DNA of 64,000 nucleotides from Clostridioides sp. (GTDB lineage Bacteria; Bacillota; Clostridia; Peptostreptococcales; Peptostreptococcaceae): NCBI GenBank assembly GCA_031261505.1, contig JAISJN010000012.1, positions 1 to 64,000 of the forward strand, read 5' to 3'. Shown piece by piece: positions 28,160 to 37,882 of this stretch (position 1 is its first letter; each line of letters starts with the position of its first letter). The notes under the pieces were generated by a model. It saw only the letters and a program-made list of their open reading frames with translations, ran no database searches and was not told where the DNA came from. The position numbers and the translations under genes were made by a program.

Positions 28160-28642
28160 ATGAGTTCTAAGGGGAAATTTAAAACAAACGTTATGAGAAT
28201 ACTCGATAAGAAAAAAATTACATATAACGACTACTGCTATGTTGATACAGATGCCGTAAGTGGTGTGGAAGTCGCAGCCGTTCTCGGTCAAGATCCAGCG
28301 CAGGTATTTAAGACATTGGTGACAGTCGGAAAATCAAAAGAACATTACGTCTTTGTAATTCCAGTAGCCCTAGAGTTGGACTTGAAAAAAGCTGCACAGA
28401 GCGTCGGAGAAAAATCAATTGAAATGCTTAAGTCGAAAGATCTCTTAGGACTTACCGGATATATTCACGGTGGATGCTCGCCGATTGGAATGAAGAAGTA
28501 CTTCTCTACAGTAATTCACAATAGTGCTGAAGGACTTGGATCCGTCATCGTCAGCGCTGGTAAAATCGGGTATCAGGTTGAAATCAGCCTCGAGGACCTC
28601 GGGAAGGTAATTCGATTTACAACAGCTGACATCACCGTCTAA
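28160..28642 (+). CDS. ybaK: YbaK/EbsC-family Cys-tRNA(Pro) deacylase
   Basis: DPAQVFKTLVTVGKSKEHYVFVIPVALELDLKKAA; GYIHGGCSPIGMKK. Confidence 0.92.
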   Translation: MSSKGKFKTNVMRILDKKKITYNDYCYVDTDAVSGVEVAAVLGQDPAQVFKTLVTVGKSKEHYVFVIPVALELDLKKAAQSVGEKSIEMLKSKDLLGLTGYIHGGCSPIGMKKYFSTVIHNSAEGLGSVIVSAGKIGYQVEISLEDLGKVIRFTTADITV

Positions 28643-28663
28643 TTTCTTATTTACAATATATTT

Positions 28664-28750
28664 TTAGAAAGATGTCCACTCCTCTTTAGATTGTGGATAT
28701 CTTTCCAATTTCAGTTTAGATACATCACATCTCAGCAATTACCCTTTAAA
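28664..28750 (+). repeat. Hairpin repeat variant after ybaK
   Basis: gaaagatgtccactcctctttagattgtggatatctttccaatttcagttt... Confidence 0.5.
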
Positions 28751-28844
28751 GTAACTCCTATACGATAATTTTTTGTAACAAAAAACACCATCTTTGAATA
28801 CTATAAGACTGTAAGACTATATTTTTGATCAAAGTGGTGATAAA

Positions 28845-29633
28845 ATGGCAAAATTTAATATTTACAATCAGGAGGATCTTTTAAGGATCGAAAGTGGAAC
28901 TGCTTCTGATTTAAATGAATATTCAATTCAACATGATATAACTCTAAGTGGACATTTCGCCCCTCTGGAGAATATTCAATATATAACTTTAAACGGAAAC
29001 GGCAATACAATAGAAAACTTAGTTAACCCAATGTTTATATCTATATTTAACTCGACTGTTGAAAACTTAAATCTAGATGTGAATATATCCTCATCCTATT
29101 CTAAACTAGGCTCAATAGCCAACGAGTCAGCTTCTTGCCAGTTCAATAACAACAAAATTTCAGGAAAAATATCTGGTCCCGGATATGTAGGTGGTCTGGT
29201 AGGTTTACCTGGAGTGACAAATTTTGATAATAACCAGTCTTGTGCAGATATAACAGGTGTATCTTATGTAGGCGGAATCGGAGGATACTCTGATTCCTCA
29301 AATTATTACAACAACACGACATCTGGAAATATAAGCGGCTGTTTCTTTGTAGCTGGTATCGTTGCCTATACCTTAAACGGAATCGTTGAATACAACACAT
29401 CTAACTCAAATATAACTTCTAGAGCCCAATATTCTGGCGGAATAAGTGCCTTCTCTAGAGAATCGACCGTTGAAAACAACTTGTTTTCAGGCAATGTCAA
29501 CGGTGCTTACAATACATCTGGAATAGTTGGCTGCTCAATGAGTTCAACTATTACCGACAATACTTTTAGTGGGACTGTAATATCGAGCGGAGCCATATCC
29601 GACGAATCCATTTGTGGAATATTCATCAAATAG
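28845..29633 (+). CDS. GLUG-motif-like beta-helix protein without obvious signal peptide
   Basis: Repeats such as GYVGGLVGLPGVTNFDNNQSCADITGVSYVGGIGGYS. Confidence 0.65.
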   Translation: MAKFNIYNQEDLLRIESGTASDLNEYSIQHDITLSGHFAPLENIQYITLNGNGNTIENLVNPMFISIFNSTVENLNLDVNISSSYSKLGSIANESASCQFNNNKISGKISGPGYVGGLVGLPGVTNFDNNQSCADITGVSYVGGIGGYSDSSNYYNNTTSGNISGCFFVAGIVAYTLNGIVEYNTSNSNITSRAQYSGGISAFSRESTVENNLFSGNVNGAYNTSGIVGCSMSSTITDNTFSGTVISSGAISDESICGIFIK

Positions 29634-29661
29634 CTCTGCTCATTCAATAACCACATACAGT

Positions 29662-30474
29662 CTACTCTTTTAACAGTATTGATTTCAGTTCTTTATCCTT
29701 CAATAAGTTTCTAAAATAGCTACCCGATGACCTATATCCTATTCCATATAATCCGTCTTTTTCTGAAACCTCATTGTAGGCGTCACAGGCGGATTTTATT
29801 TTATTATAATCTTCTTCATTCTCAGCGGAAATCATTATCTGATTTTCTACTGGAACTTTTGACGCAAGCCACGGCTTTATGAAATATAGGGAATCGGAAA
29901 CCTGTTTGTTGTCGCTAAGCCTCTTTAATACCTCGCCGTTCATTCTATGGAATCTATGGTCGTCAAACTTGTAATCATGTGCTATATGTGTGACATTTCC
30001 ATGAAATTCACTCTCAAAACCTAGGATTGTATTTCTCTCTGCCTCGAAGTAATCTCTACCTCTCGCCTTGTCACTTAAATTATTTGGTATTATTATTATA
30101 TTTTCTGACTTCACCCCTAAACGAGATACTGCATTTTTAAATTCTCGATTTCTCATGACTCGTTTATCTTTCCTTGTCAATCCTTTAAATTCCCTATTTC
30201 TAAGTACTCTGACCCCTGAGCCATCGGATACCATCACTACATAAACATTATCCCTTCCGCATTCCTCAATTGCTGATACTATCGCACTCCCAGCCCATAG
30301 AGTTTCATCATCCTGATGTTGTGGGTAGAACACTGCATGTCCTTTAAAATTACTATCTATCTTCATACTGCTTATTGCACTCACCATCACGTTTTGATCT
30401 TCACCAAACGCCAAAGCTGAAACTACGAATGTAATAAATATAACTGCCAACAATATATTTAATTTCTTTTCCAA
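29662..30474 (-). CDS. Secreted PIG-L/LmbE family deacetylase
   Basis: Signal peptide; FYPQHQDDETLWAG; C-terminal YGIGYRSSGSYF shared with 138..1694. Confidence 0.82.
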   Translation of the reverse strand: MEKKLNILLAVIFITFVVSALAFGEDQNVMVSAISSMKIDSNFKGHAVFYPQHQDDETLWAGSAIVSAIEECGRDNVYVVMVSDGSGVRVLRNREFKGLTRKDKRVMRNREFKNAVSRLGVKSENIIIIPNNLSDKARGRDYFEAERNTILGFESEFHGNVTHIAHDYKFDDHRFHRMNGEVLKRLSDNKQVSDSLYFIKPWLASKVPVENQIMISAENEEDYNKIKSACDAYNEVSEKDGLYGIGYRSSGSYFRNLLKDKELKSILLKE

Positions 30475-30563
30475 AACTTTCCTCCTTTGTAATTTAAGAT
30501 ATCCGTCTCCCTACTTTATAGTGGTGGAGATAATTTTCAATATTAGTTTACCCATTCTGCGCT

Positions 30564-31550
30564 CTATTCGATGATATTTATCGCTTCTACTATATCTACC
30601 TTTCCTATTTTTCTAGACGTCAGCCACGTTGCCAATATTCCAATCGCTATATTTCCGATTATTATAACGGCGTATATCGCGTAGTTCACCGAAAATTCAA
30701 TTTGGTATAGATCGTAGTTCAAATGATGGTAAAGATATGTCTGCATCGCTAGACCTATTGCAGTCACCACTATATTCGATACCAATCCGTATAAAAATCC
30801 CTCGTATATTGTCATCTTCTTAAAATCTTCTTCATCTATCCCTACAGCCCTCAGCATACCGAACTCGCTTGTCCTAGATGTAAGGTTGTAACTTACGCTG
30901 TTTAAGATATTTAGCATGCTTATCAAGAGGATTATCGCAACTATACCGTATTCATACATTTTTTGCCTTTGGGTCTGAGCCTGATCATCTAGTTTATCTT
31001 GTACTGTATCTACTACCAATACCCCTGGGGTTTTACTGCTTATCTTACCTATTTGCCTATTTATCCTCTTGTGATCTGCCCCATTTAACATATCTACATA
31101 TACTACCGTAGAATTTTCTATACCTGTAGTTTTTTTAAGGTATTCTTGACTCATAATTACGTCTATACCGCTATCACCGGTGTACTGACCTTCGTTGGCA
31201 TACGGGTAATCCACTATCGCTCCAACCTTGAATTGATATTCCTTTAACTCAGCTATGTTTTTTCCTTTCCAAAACTCCAGCATATCAAATTTTCCCTGTG
31301 GAACTTTCACGCTTACGGTATCCCCGACCTTGATATCAGCCACTGGTTTACCGCTTTTGCTATCGCTGTCGTCGAAATAATTTGGAGCTTTTTCTCCAAA
31401 TGGTCTAACTACATACGGTAGATATACCACTGCTGTATTATGCTTGTCGTTGTCCTTCACATCTAATCCATTCAGCACTGAACCCTGATATCCACCATTA
31501 CCACCCTGTTCTATATAAAATTCAGGTATCAAAAACTTGATTTTCGACAA
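30564..31550 (-). pseudogene. C-terminal fragment of an FtsX-type ABC transporter permease
   Basis: FtsX domain LLISMLNILNSVSYNLTSRTSEFGMLRAVGI; N-terminal TM region absent; 5' end meets an opposing gene fragment. Confidence 0.75.
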
Positions 31551-31696
31551 AGGACGAAGGTAAAAACAGGGGCTACGGCCTTTACACCGTGAAGAATATA
31601 CTCGATAAATACGGATACTATATCTGTATCGACAGCGACAGCGACAGCGACGATTATTTGACTGAATTTACAATCTTAGTTCCAAAATACATATAA
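31541..31696 (+). pseudogene. C-terminal remnant of a GHKL-type sensor histidine kinase
   Basis: FSTKDEGKNRGYGLYTVKNILDKYGYYICIDSDSDSDDYLTEFTILVPKYI*; G-box only, in-frame stop just upstream. Confidence 0.8.
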
Positions 31697-31783
31697 CTTG
31701 GGTACACTCCCAACCACGTACTTACCAGCACAAGTACTTTACAGCATAAACAATTACCATTTGATTTTAGAAGGGGGAAAAAC

Positions 31784-32521
31784 ATAATAAGCATTTTAGT
31801 CTGTGATGATGATAATGCAGTACGAGACGATATCGCGAGGATACTCAAGGAGTCAGACTACGCCGACTCTGTAAAAAAAGTAAACAACGGTATCGAAGCA
31901 ATTGAATTTGTAAAATATGAAAAAATAGATCTTTTAATTATAGACATAGATATGCCTGGTAAAAATGGAATAGAATCTGCAAGGGAGATACTAGAAATAG
32001 ACAACAGCGTACACGTTATCTTTGTGACAGGATACTCCGACTACAGCCTTGAGAGCTTTCAAATTCACCCTGTCGATTTTATCGTGAAGCCTTTCACCGA
32101 TGAAAAACTTCTGGATTCACTATACATAGCCATCGATCATATAAACTCACATAAAATCTCCGAGGCTAAAGTAAGCGACAACGGCTTATTTGTCTACAAG
32201 GTCAGAAAACAGATGTACATGGTAAACTTCGACGATATCGTTATGTTTGAGAAAAAATCAAGGGTTGTAAATATGTACACCCGAGATGAGGAAATCGTTA
32301 AGTTCTATGAGGAATTTGACAACCTGATATCTAGACTTCCACAGAATTTCTTCATGAGCAATAAAAATTACATAGTAAATTTAAAACATATTCACAAGGT
32401 AATCCCGCTAAATAAGACCTCTATGGAAATAAGGTTCGTGGACTTCCAAGATAGTGCTACACTCAGCAAGTCTCTCGAAAAAGACTTCTTGTACAGATTC
32501 TATCGCACTAAAAAGTTCTGA
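31784..32521 (+). CDS. LytTR response regulator; apparent start codon ATA at 31784 (track ORF begins at internal Met 31952)
   Basis: Receiver IISILVCDDDNAVRDD...LLIIDIDMPGKNG...FVTGYSDY, LytTR domain; RBS agaaggggga 5 nt before ATA; no ATG/GTG/TTG between upstream stop 31694-31696 and receiver start. Confidence 0.8.
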   Translation: MISILVCDDDNAVRDDIARILKESDYADSVKKVNNGIEAIEFVKYEKIDLLIIDIDMPGKNGIESAREILEIDNSVHVIFVTGYSDYSLESFQIHPVDFIVKPFTDEKLLDSLYIAIDHINSHKISEAKVSDNGLFVYKVRKQMYMVNFDDIVMFEKKSRVVNMYTRDEEIVKFYEEFDNLISRLPQNFFMSNKNYIVNLKHIHKVIPLNKTSMEIRFVDFQDSATLSKSLEKDFLYRFYRTKKF

Positions 32522-32527
32522 TTCATT

Positions 32528-32565
32528 TAATGCGTGGCGAGGATTTCGACCTACGCCACGCATTC
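32528..32565. terminator. Intrinsic terminator hairpin between convergent genes
   Basis: aatgcgtggcgaggatttcgacctacgccacgcatt. Confidence 0.7.
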
Positions 32566-32586
32566 TCAATTTATGTACCTATTCTC

Positions 32587-33138
32587 TTAAAAACAAGGAG
32601 GTGTAACTGCAAATAAAACTTCTACCTCTTCGCTCGTGACATTTTCCCATCGATGTTCCAACTTAGCTGGTATTTTGACGCTGTCCCCTTCTCCGAGTTC
32701 TATTATTGAATCTCTAAGGTGTAGCACCGCACTACCCTTTTCTACAAAGCAAACCTCTTCTCCGATATGTGCCTTCATTTCTTTTGCAGAATTATTTACT
32801 GGAGGTATCTTCATTAATATAAACTCTATACTCCCCTTCATATCTGGAAGTAAAAGTTCATATGAGAAATCATCGGATTTAGACGAAAGTTTGTTCCTAT
32901 TACCATTCCTCACGACCAAGTTTTCGTTATCCTCATTATTTATGAAAAAACTAAACAGAGGCGCCTCTAATGCGTAAGAAATTTTCTTTAAAGTGTTAAG
33001 TGATGGGTTGGCTGTTCCCTTTTCTATCTGACTCAGCAAAGATGGCGTCACTCCCGCTCTACTCGCTAATTCACTTATAGTGAACCTTCTAGCCTTTCTA
33101 AAGGCCCTGATATTTTTGGAAATTTCTACTTCTTTCAT
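32587..33138 (-). CDS. XRE-family HTH transcriptional regulator with C-terminal cupin domain
   Basis: ISELASRAGVTPSLLSQIEKGTANPSLNTLKKIS; cupin HIGEEVCFVEKGSAVLHL...HRWEN. Confidence 0.92.
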   Translation of the reverse strand: MKEVEISKNIRAFRKARRFTISELASRAGVTPSLLSQIEKGTANPSLNTLKKISYALEAPLFSFFINNEDNENLVVRNGNRNKLSSKSDDFSYELLLPDMKGSIEFILMKIPPVNNSAKEMKAHIGEEVCFVEKGSAVLHLRDSIIELGEGDSVKIPAKLEHRWENVTSEEVEVLFAVTPPCF

Positions 33139-33340
33139 AAGTTTTCCCTCACTCATTGTTTTGTCCGGACAATCAGCAATTTTGGGCATAAATTGTTAAT
33201 TATCTAACTATAATTATACCAGGATAGTTTTTATTTTGCAATATTGTATTAATTAATATATTTTCCACCATATTTCGAAATACTCTATTAATTTCACAGA
33301 CAAGTCTCTATCCCATACTACAGATAGTGATTTTATCAAT

Positions 33341-34060
33341 CTAGTACATAGGTTTTCCACAATATTTTTTCAAAGCCTCTTCAAAACATCTTAGGTGAAC
33401 CTCTTCATCTCGTATTATCCTGTCTAGCATCTGCTGTATATACCCGTCCTTTATTCTCAATATATGTTCTCTGTACTGAGTTATAGAATTTTTTTCTGTC
33501 TCTATATCAGTCATTATCTGTTCACAGAGGCTTGATCCATACCTCACGAAATTCCCGTTCCAAAAATCTGCATCTGTAGACACAGATCCCCTGTACACTG
33601 GCCTCCCGCCGAGCAACTCGATTATCATCGCAAGTATCTGCATATGCCCTCTTTCTATTTCAGAAATCAGTATCCAATTCTCTACCAACTCAGCTGATAC
33701 CTTGCTAAATTCAAATGCATGGAATAGGTATTGATTCGTGGCTGTAAATTCGCTTGTTAAACCTGCAAAGTCATCTAATAAAATCTCGGCATAATACAGG
33801 TTTGGCTGCTCCACTTTTATTTCTGGATACGGTGCTAGATACTGTACTTTTGGATTTAGCTGCTGGAATGGATTGAAATTGGCAACTATATTGTTATTAT
33901 ATAGCATATCATCGTAGTACAAAGTTGAATCAACTATTCCCTCGCTCGCGGTTTGTGTATTTTGGAATTGAGTATCTCTCAATATTTCTTCCGCTTGAAG
34001 CTCCAAATTTTTTTTGCTGTTCTCCCTGTTTAATTCATTGTTTTTGTTTTTTTTACGCAC
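33341..34060 (-). CDS. Ferritin-like (di-iron) domain protein with N-terminal low-complexity extension
   Basis: EIERGH and RDEEVHLRCFEEAL ExxH motifs; all-helical C-terminal part. Confidence 0.65.
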   Translation of the reverse strand: MRKKNKNNELNRENSKKNLELQAEEILRDTQFQNTQTASEGIVDSTLYYDDMLYNNNIVANFNPFQQLNPKVQYLAPYPEIKVEQPNLYYAEILLDDFAGLTSEFTATNQYLFHAFEFSKVSAELVENWILISEIERGHMQILAMIIELLGGRPVYRGSVSTDADFWNGNFVRYGSSLCEQIMTDIETEKNSITQYREHILRIKDGYIQQMLDRIIRDEEVHLRCFEEALKKYCGKPMY

Positions 34061-34253
34061 ACATATCCCCCCTTTTTTCTATACTATAAGTGTATGCTAT
34101 CTATTTTAATCTAATTCTAATCCCAACCTAATTTGAGGTTAATTAATTTTAAGTACAATTGATTTATACAATAAATAATTTAGACGTAATCCCGAATTGA
34201 AACGCTAATTTGAAACATCCATTTGAAATACTAACTTGAAAGGAAGTGATTTT

Positions 34254-34469
34254 ATGAAGTCGTTGTCAAACGTATTTAAGATAGCTGCCCTAATCCTTGT
34301 TATCTGCATCGTTACTGGTTTTATAGGAATGGCTATCAGCCTAATACTTAGAATTGCAGTTCCGGTATTTTTGATATACCTATCAACACAAAAACTTTTC
34401 CAAAGAAAATACGTCAACACAATTTTGTTGGTAGTCGGAATATTGATGTTAGCGAGTCTTATATTCTAG
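34254..34469 (+). CDS. Small hydrophobic membrane protein
   Basis: RBS gaaaggaagtg before ATG 34254; hydrophobic; directly upstream of DUF4342 gene. Confidence 0.65.
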   Translation: MKSLSNVFKIAALILVICIVTGFIGMAISLILRIAVPVFLIYLSTQKLFQRKYVNTILLVVGILMLASLIF

Positions 34470-34532
34470 ACTTCACATACTAAGATCTTCATCGTAATGC
34501 AAACTAAATTTAACCCATAAGGAGGTAGTTTT

Positions 34533-35021
34533 ATGGTAACTATAGAAATGATCGACGAACTAAGAAAAAGAGTGAATGTGAGTTTTGAGGATGCGAGGGA
34601 TGCTTTAGAAAAATGCGACTGCGATGTTCTCGAGGCTATTATCTACCTCGAAAAAAATGGCAAAACATCTTCTTGGAAAAACACCTTCAAAGAAGTTACT
34701 AACCAGGACACATCTGATATGAAGCGAGACTTCAAGAATTGGTTTGATAAAATTCTTAAACTCGGTAACAACAACAGGTTGATAGTTAGAAAGAAGGCAA
34801 ATATCTTAGTGAATGTTCCACTTACAGTAGTAGTAATTGGTCTAGTCGTAGGTTTTTACGTGGTAATTCCTCTACTTCTACTCGCTGTATTCACCGGACA
34901 TAGGATAGAATTTGCAGGTATCGATGTATCAAAGACAAAGGCTAATAGCTATAGTGAAAAAGTCGAGGATGCAGTCAAAGAATTTAAGGTCGAATTAAAT
35001 AAAAAAGAAAGGGATAAGTAA
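34533..35021 (+). CDS. UBA-like/DUF4342 domain protein
   Basis: TIEMIDELRKRVNVSFEDARDALEKCDCDVLEAIIYLEK; strong RBS aaggaggtag. Confidence 0.85.
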   Translation: MVTIEMIDELRKRVNVSFEDARDALEKCDCDVLEAIIYLEKNGKTSSWKNTFKEVTNQDTSDMKRDFKNWFDKILKLGNNNRLIVRKKANILVNVPLTVVVIGLVVGFYVVIPLLLLAVFTGHRIEFAGIDVSKTKANSYSEKVEDAVKEFKVELNKKERDK

Positions 35022-35046
35022 ATATTGACCCGTTTTATGTTAAACT

Positions 35047-35122
35047 ATCTATATCTTGAGAAATACGATTCCCTTCCACCTGAGCTCGGACTCCAGTGGT
35101 TGGGTGTCGTATCCCTCATTTA
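35047..35122 (+). repeat. Dispersed hairpin repeat variant after the DUF4342 gene
   Basis: atatcttgagaaatacgattcccttccacctgagctcggactccagtggttgggtgtcgtatccctcattt. Confidence 0.5.
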
Positions 35123-35184
35123 TCTATGTGGCAAGTATGCATAGATACACAACTTAGATATTAACAATACATTCGGAGGTTTAT

Positions 35185-35880
35185 ATGAAGGGAAATATCC
35201 TTATTGTTGAAGACGAGGTTAGATTGGCCCGCTACCTTGAACTCGAGCTTACATACGAGGGTTATTCAACTGAAAAATGCACAAATGGGCGTGATGGACT
35301 TGAAATGTCGCTAAACGGCGACTTTGATTTGATACTGCTAGATATAATGCTTCCACATCTAAATGGAATGGAAGTACTTAGAAGGCTTCGCGAGAAAAAG
35401 GATACACCTGTAATTTTCTTGACAGCTAGAGACGATACCTTTGACAAGGTGAGCGGACTAGACCTCGGAGCCGACGATTATGTAACAAAACCGTTTGAAA
35501 TAGATGAACTCCTCGCTAGGATTAGGGGACTTCTAAAGAGAAGAGCTAGGTCTAATTCCTCTAGCAATAGATTTGACGATCATCTATCTATAAATGGACT
35601 TTCTATAGATATTGACAGGCATGTAGTCACATACAAAGACGAGGTGGTCGAACTTACCAAGAAGGAATTTGATCTGCTCAAGTACTTTGTGGAAAATATA
35701 GGCAGGGTATTGTCTAGAGAGATGATTTTAGAACATGTCTGGGGCTTTGATTACTACGGAGACACTAATATAGTCGATGTGTACGTAAGGTATATCAGAA
35801 GCAAGATAGACGACAGATTCGGTGTGAAATTTATCTTCACCGTAAGAGGGGTGGGATATGTGCTGAAAGATGAAAAATAA
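35185..35880 (+). CDS. OmpR-family response regulator
   Basis: ILIVEDEVRLARYLELEL, LILLDIMLPHLNG, LTARDD; winged-helix C-terminus. Confidence 0.95.
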   Translation: MKGNILIVEDEVRLARYLELELTYEGYSTEKCTNGRDGLEMSLNGDFDLILLDIMLPHLNGMEVLRRLREKKDTPVIFLTARDDTFDKVSGLDLGADDYVTKPFEIDELLARIRGLLKRRARSNSSSNRFDDHLSINGLSIDIDRHVVTYKDEVVELTKKEFDLLKYFVENIGRVLSREMILEHVWGFDYYGDTNIVDVYVRYIRSKIDDRFGVKFIFTVRGVGYVLKDEK

Positions 35881-37459
35881 AAAAAACGACGACTTGATTA
35901 AAAATAATCTAAGAAAGCTTATGACATATATTTCAGAGCAGTTAAAGGGAGGTTTAGATCTATTTTTCTCCAGACTCAAGGAGAGGTTTAGACTATCCAT
36001 CCTCCTAAGGCTGAATATAATGTACTTTAAAAGACTGTTAAGTATTTTTATTTCAGTCAATATCTTGATAATTTTTATCTCATTTGGATTTATTATCTTT
36101 AATAATCACTCGTATTTAAGGGATACACTCTCTGACTACTCTCGTTTTATCGAGGAAAATTCAGCTGAATTATCCACACCAAACTCTGTACTGAATAAAA
36201 AATTGAGCGATGAATTAAACTATATAAACAAGGATGCGGACAACTACGTCAAGATAACCGATTCTACAGGAGCAGAGATCTACTCTTCACCCAGGAAGGT
36301 AGTCGGTGATACCTACTCTTCCCCTGTAAAATTTCATGGATTTGGACTTCAGTTGATTAAGACCAAAGACGAGAACAGCATAAATATTCCTGGAAAAAAC
36401 AATTTTACCATCAATATGACAGTAGAGCGCGATTTTATGTCTTCCGATTTTTTGGATGTCATCGATAGTAATGGTGTTGATAAGCTAAGGGTTGGAATGT
36501 CCTATAATCTATCCAGCGATATCAAATCCATGGGCAATTTTCTAATTTGTTTCTCCTTATTTATTTTGGTCGTAGAGTTCGTGATTATAATAAGAAATAT
36601 AGGAAAATCTTCGCTTAAAATAAAGAAGATTCTAAGTCCTATACAGACTATGAACAAGATAATCAACGCAATAAGCATCACCAATATAGACACAAGACTA
36701 AATATCGAAGGCTCTCAAAACGAATTGAAGGACTTAGCAAACACCTTTAACAAGATGCTCGATAGAATCCAAAACTCCTACGAAGCCCAAAACCAATTTG
36801 TCTCGGATGCCTCACATGAGCTCAGGACTCCTCTAGCAGTAATCCAAGGCTATTCAAAAATGTTAAATCGTTGGGGAAAGAGCGACCAAGCTGTGCTCGA
36901 TGAATCTCTGATAGCAATTGAATCAGAGTCGGAAAATATGAAATCTCTAATCGAGCAGCTTCTATTCTTGGCAAGGGGCGATAAAAACACCCAGAGTTTC
37001 AACCGGGAAGATTTTGAATTAAGCGATTTTATGGACAATCTTATAAAGGAATCTATACTTATAGATGAGCATAAACACAATATAATTTTAGACAGAAACG
37101 ACCAGATGATTATAAACGCCGACAAAGGTTTAATTAGACAGTGTGTTCGAATATTTATAGATAATAGCATAAAATACACTGCAGATGGCGGAGATATACT
37201 TGTTTCTTCCTATATTGCAGGCTCCGATGTCACAATAGTGATAAAGGACAGCGGTATCGGTATATCTAAGGCTGACTTGCCCAAGGTATTTGACAGATTC
37301 TTTAGAGCGGATAGATCTAGGACCAGAGAAACTGGAGGCACTGGACTCGGCCTTTCTATCGCAAACTGGATAGTACTAAAACATGGAGGTACGATAGACG
37401 TTACCAGCCAATTAGATAAGGGCACTACATTTATGATTAAATTACCACAAAAAAGATAG
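35870..37459 (+). CDS. Sensor histidine kinase (ArlS-like architecture)
   Basis: FVSDASHELRTPLAVIQGY; GGTGLGLSIANWIVLKHGG; overlaps regulator. Confidence 0.95.
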   Translation: MKNKKNDDLIKNNLRKLMTYISEQLKGGLDLFFSRLKERFRLSILLRLNIMYFKRLLSIFISVNILIIFISFGFIIFNNHSYLRDTLSDYSRFIEENSAELSTPNSVLNKKLSDELNYINKDADNYVKITDSTGAEIYSSPRKVVGDTYSSPVKFHGFGLQLIKTKDENSINIPGKNNFTINMTVERDFMSSDFLDVIDSNGVDKLRVGMSYNLSSDIKSMGNFLICFSLFILVVEFVIIIRNIGKSSLKIKKILSPIQTMNKIINAISITNIDTRLNIEGSQNELKDLANTFNKMLDRIQNSYEAQNQFVSDASHELRTPLAVIQGYSKMLNRWGKSDQAVLDESLIAIESESENMKSLIEQLLFLARGDKNTQSFNREDFELSDFMDNLIKESILIDEHKHNIILDRNDQMIINADKGLIRQCVRIFIDNSIKYTADGGDILVSSYIAGSDVTIVIKDSGIGISKADLPKVFDRFFRADRSRTRETGGTGLGLSIANWIVLKHGGTIDVTSQLDKGTTFMIKLPQKR

Positions 37460-37483
37460 GAAACTACTTCCTATCTTTTTTTA
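37449..37483 (+). terminator. Intrinsic terminator
   Basis: aaaaaagataggaaactacttcctatcttttttt. Confidence 0.85.
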
Positions 37484-37882
37484 TGTGCTAATTCAATAAT
37501 GAGTAAAATATCCAACAATGATTCATCCTTCAATCATAAGTTGACAAAGATGTCCCCAATGCTATAGAGGTTGTTGATATCTTTCTTATCCAATGCAGTC
37601 TGTAATATTCTCCATTTTCTAAAAAACAAATAAAAACAATATATATACCCTGTTTTCAGAAAACTGTCATAATAAAGTGAATTATGGTATTTTGCTTTGA
37701 TATTTTAGCTTTTTCGATTTATATTTACATTTTATTTAGTAATTGTTATAATAATCTTGAACTTAAATACATCATTTGCTTAAAGTAGAATGTGGAAAAC
37801 ATTTTACAATCATAATTTTATTTAATCATTTAAGTACAACCAAATAAAATCTTACAAGCAATTGAAAGGAGCAATCATCAAA

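Noticed and set aside
31625-31656. gacagc microsatellite (IDSDSDSDD) as a phase-variation tract
   Set aside because: Hexanucleotide units keep frame and lie in an already truncated kinase remnant.
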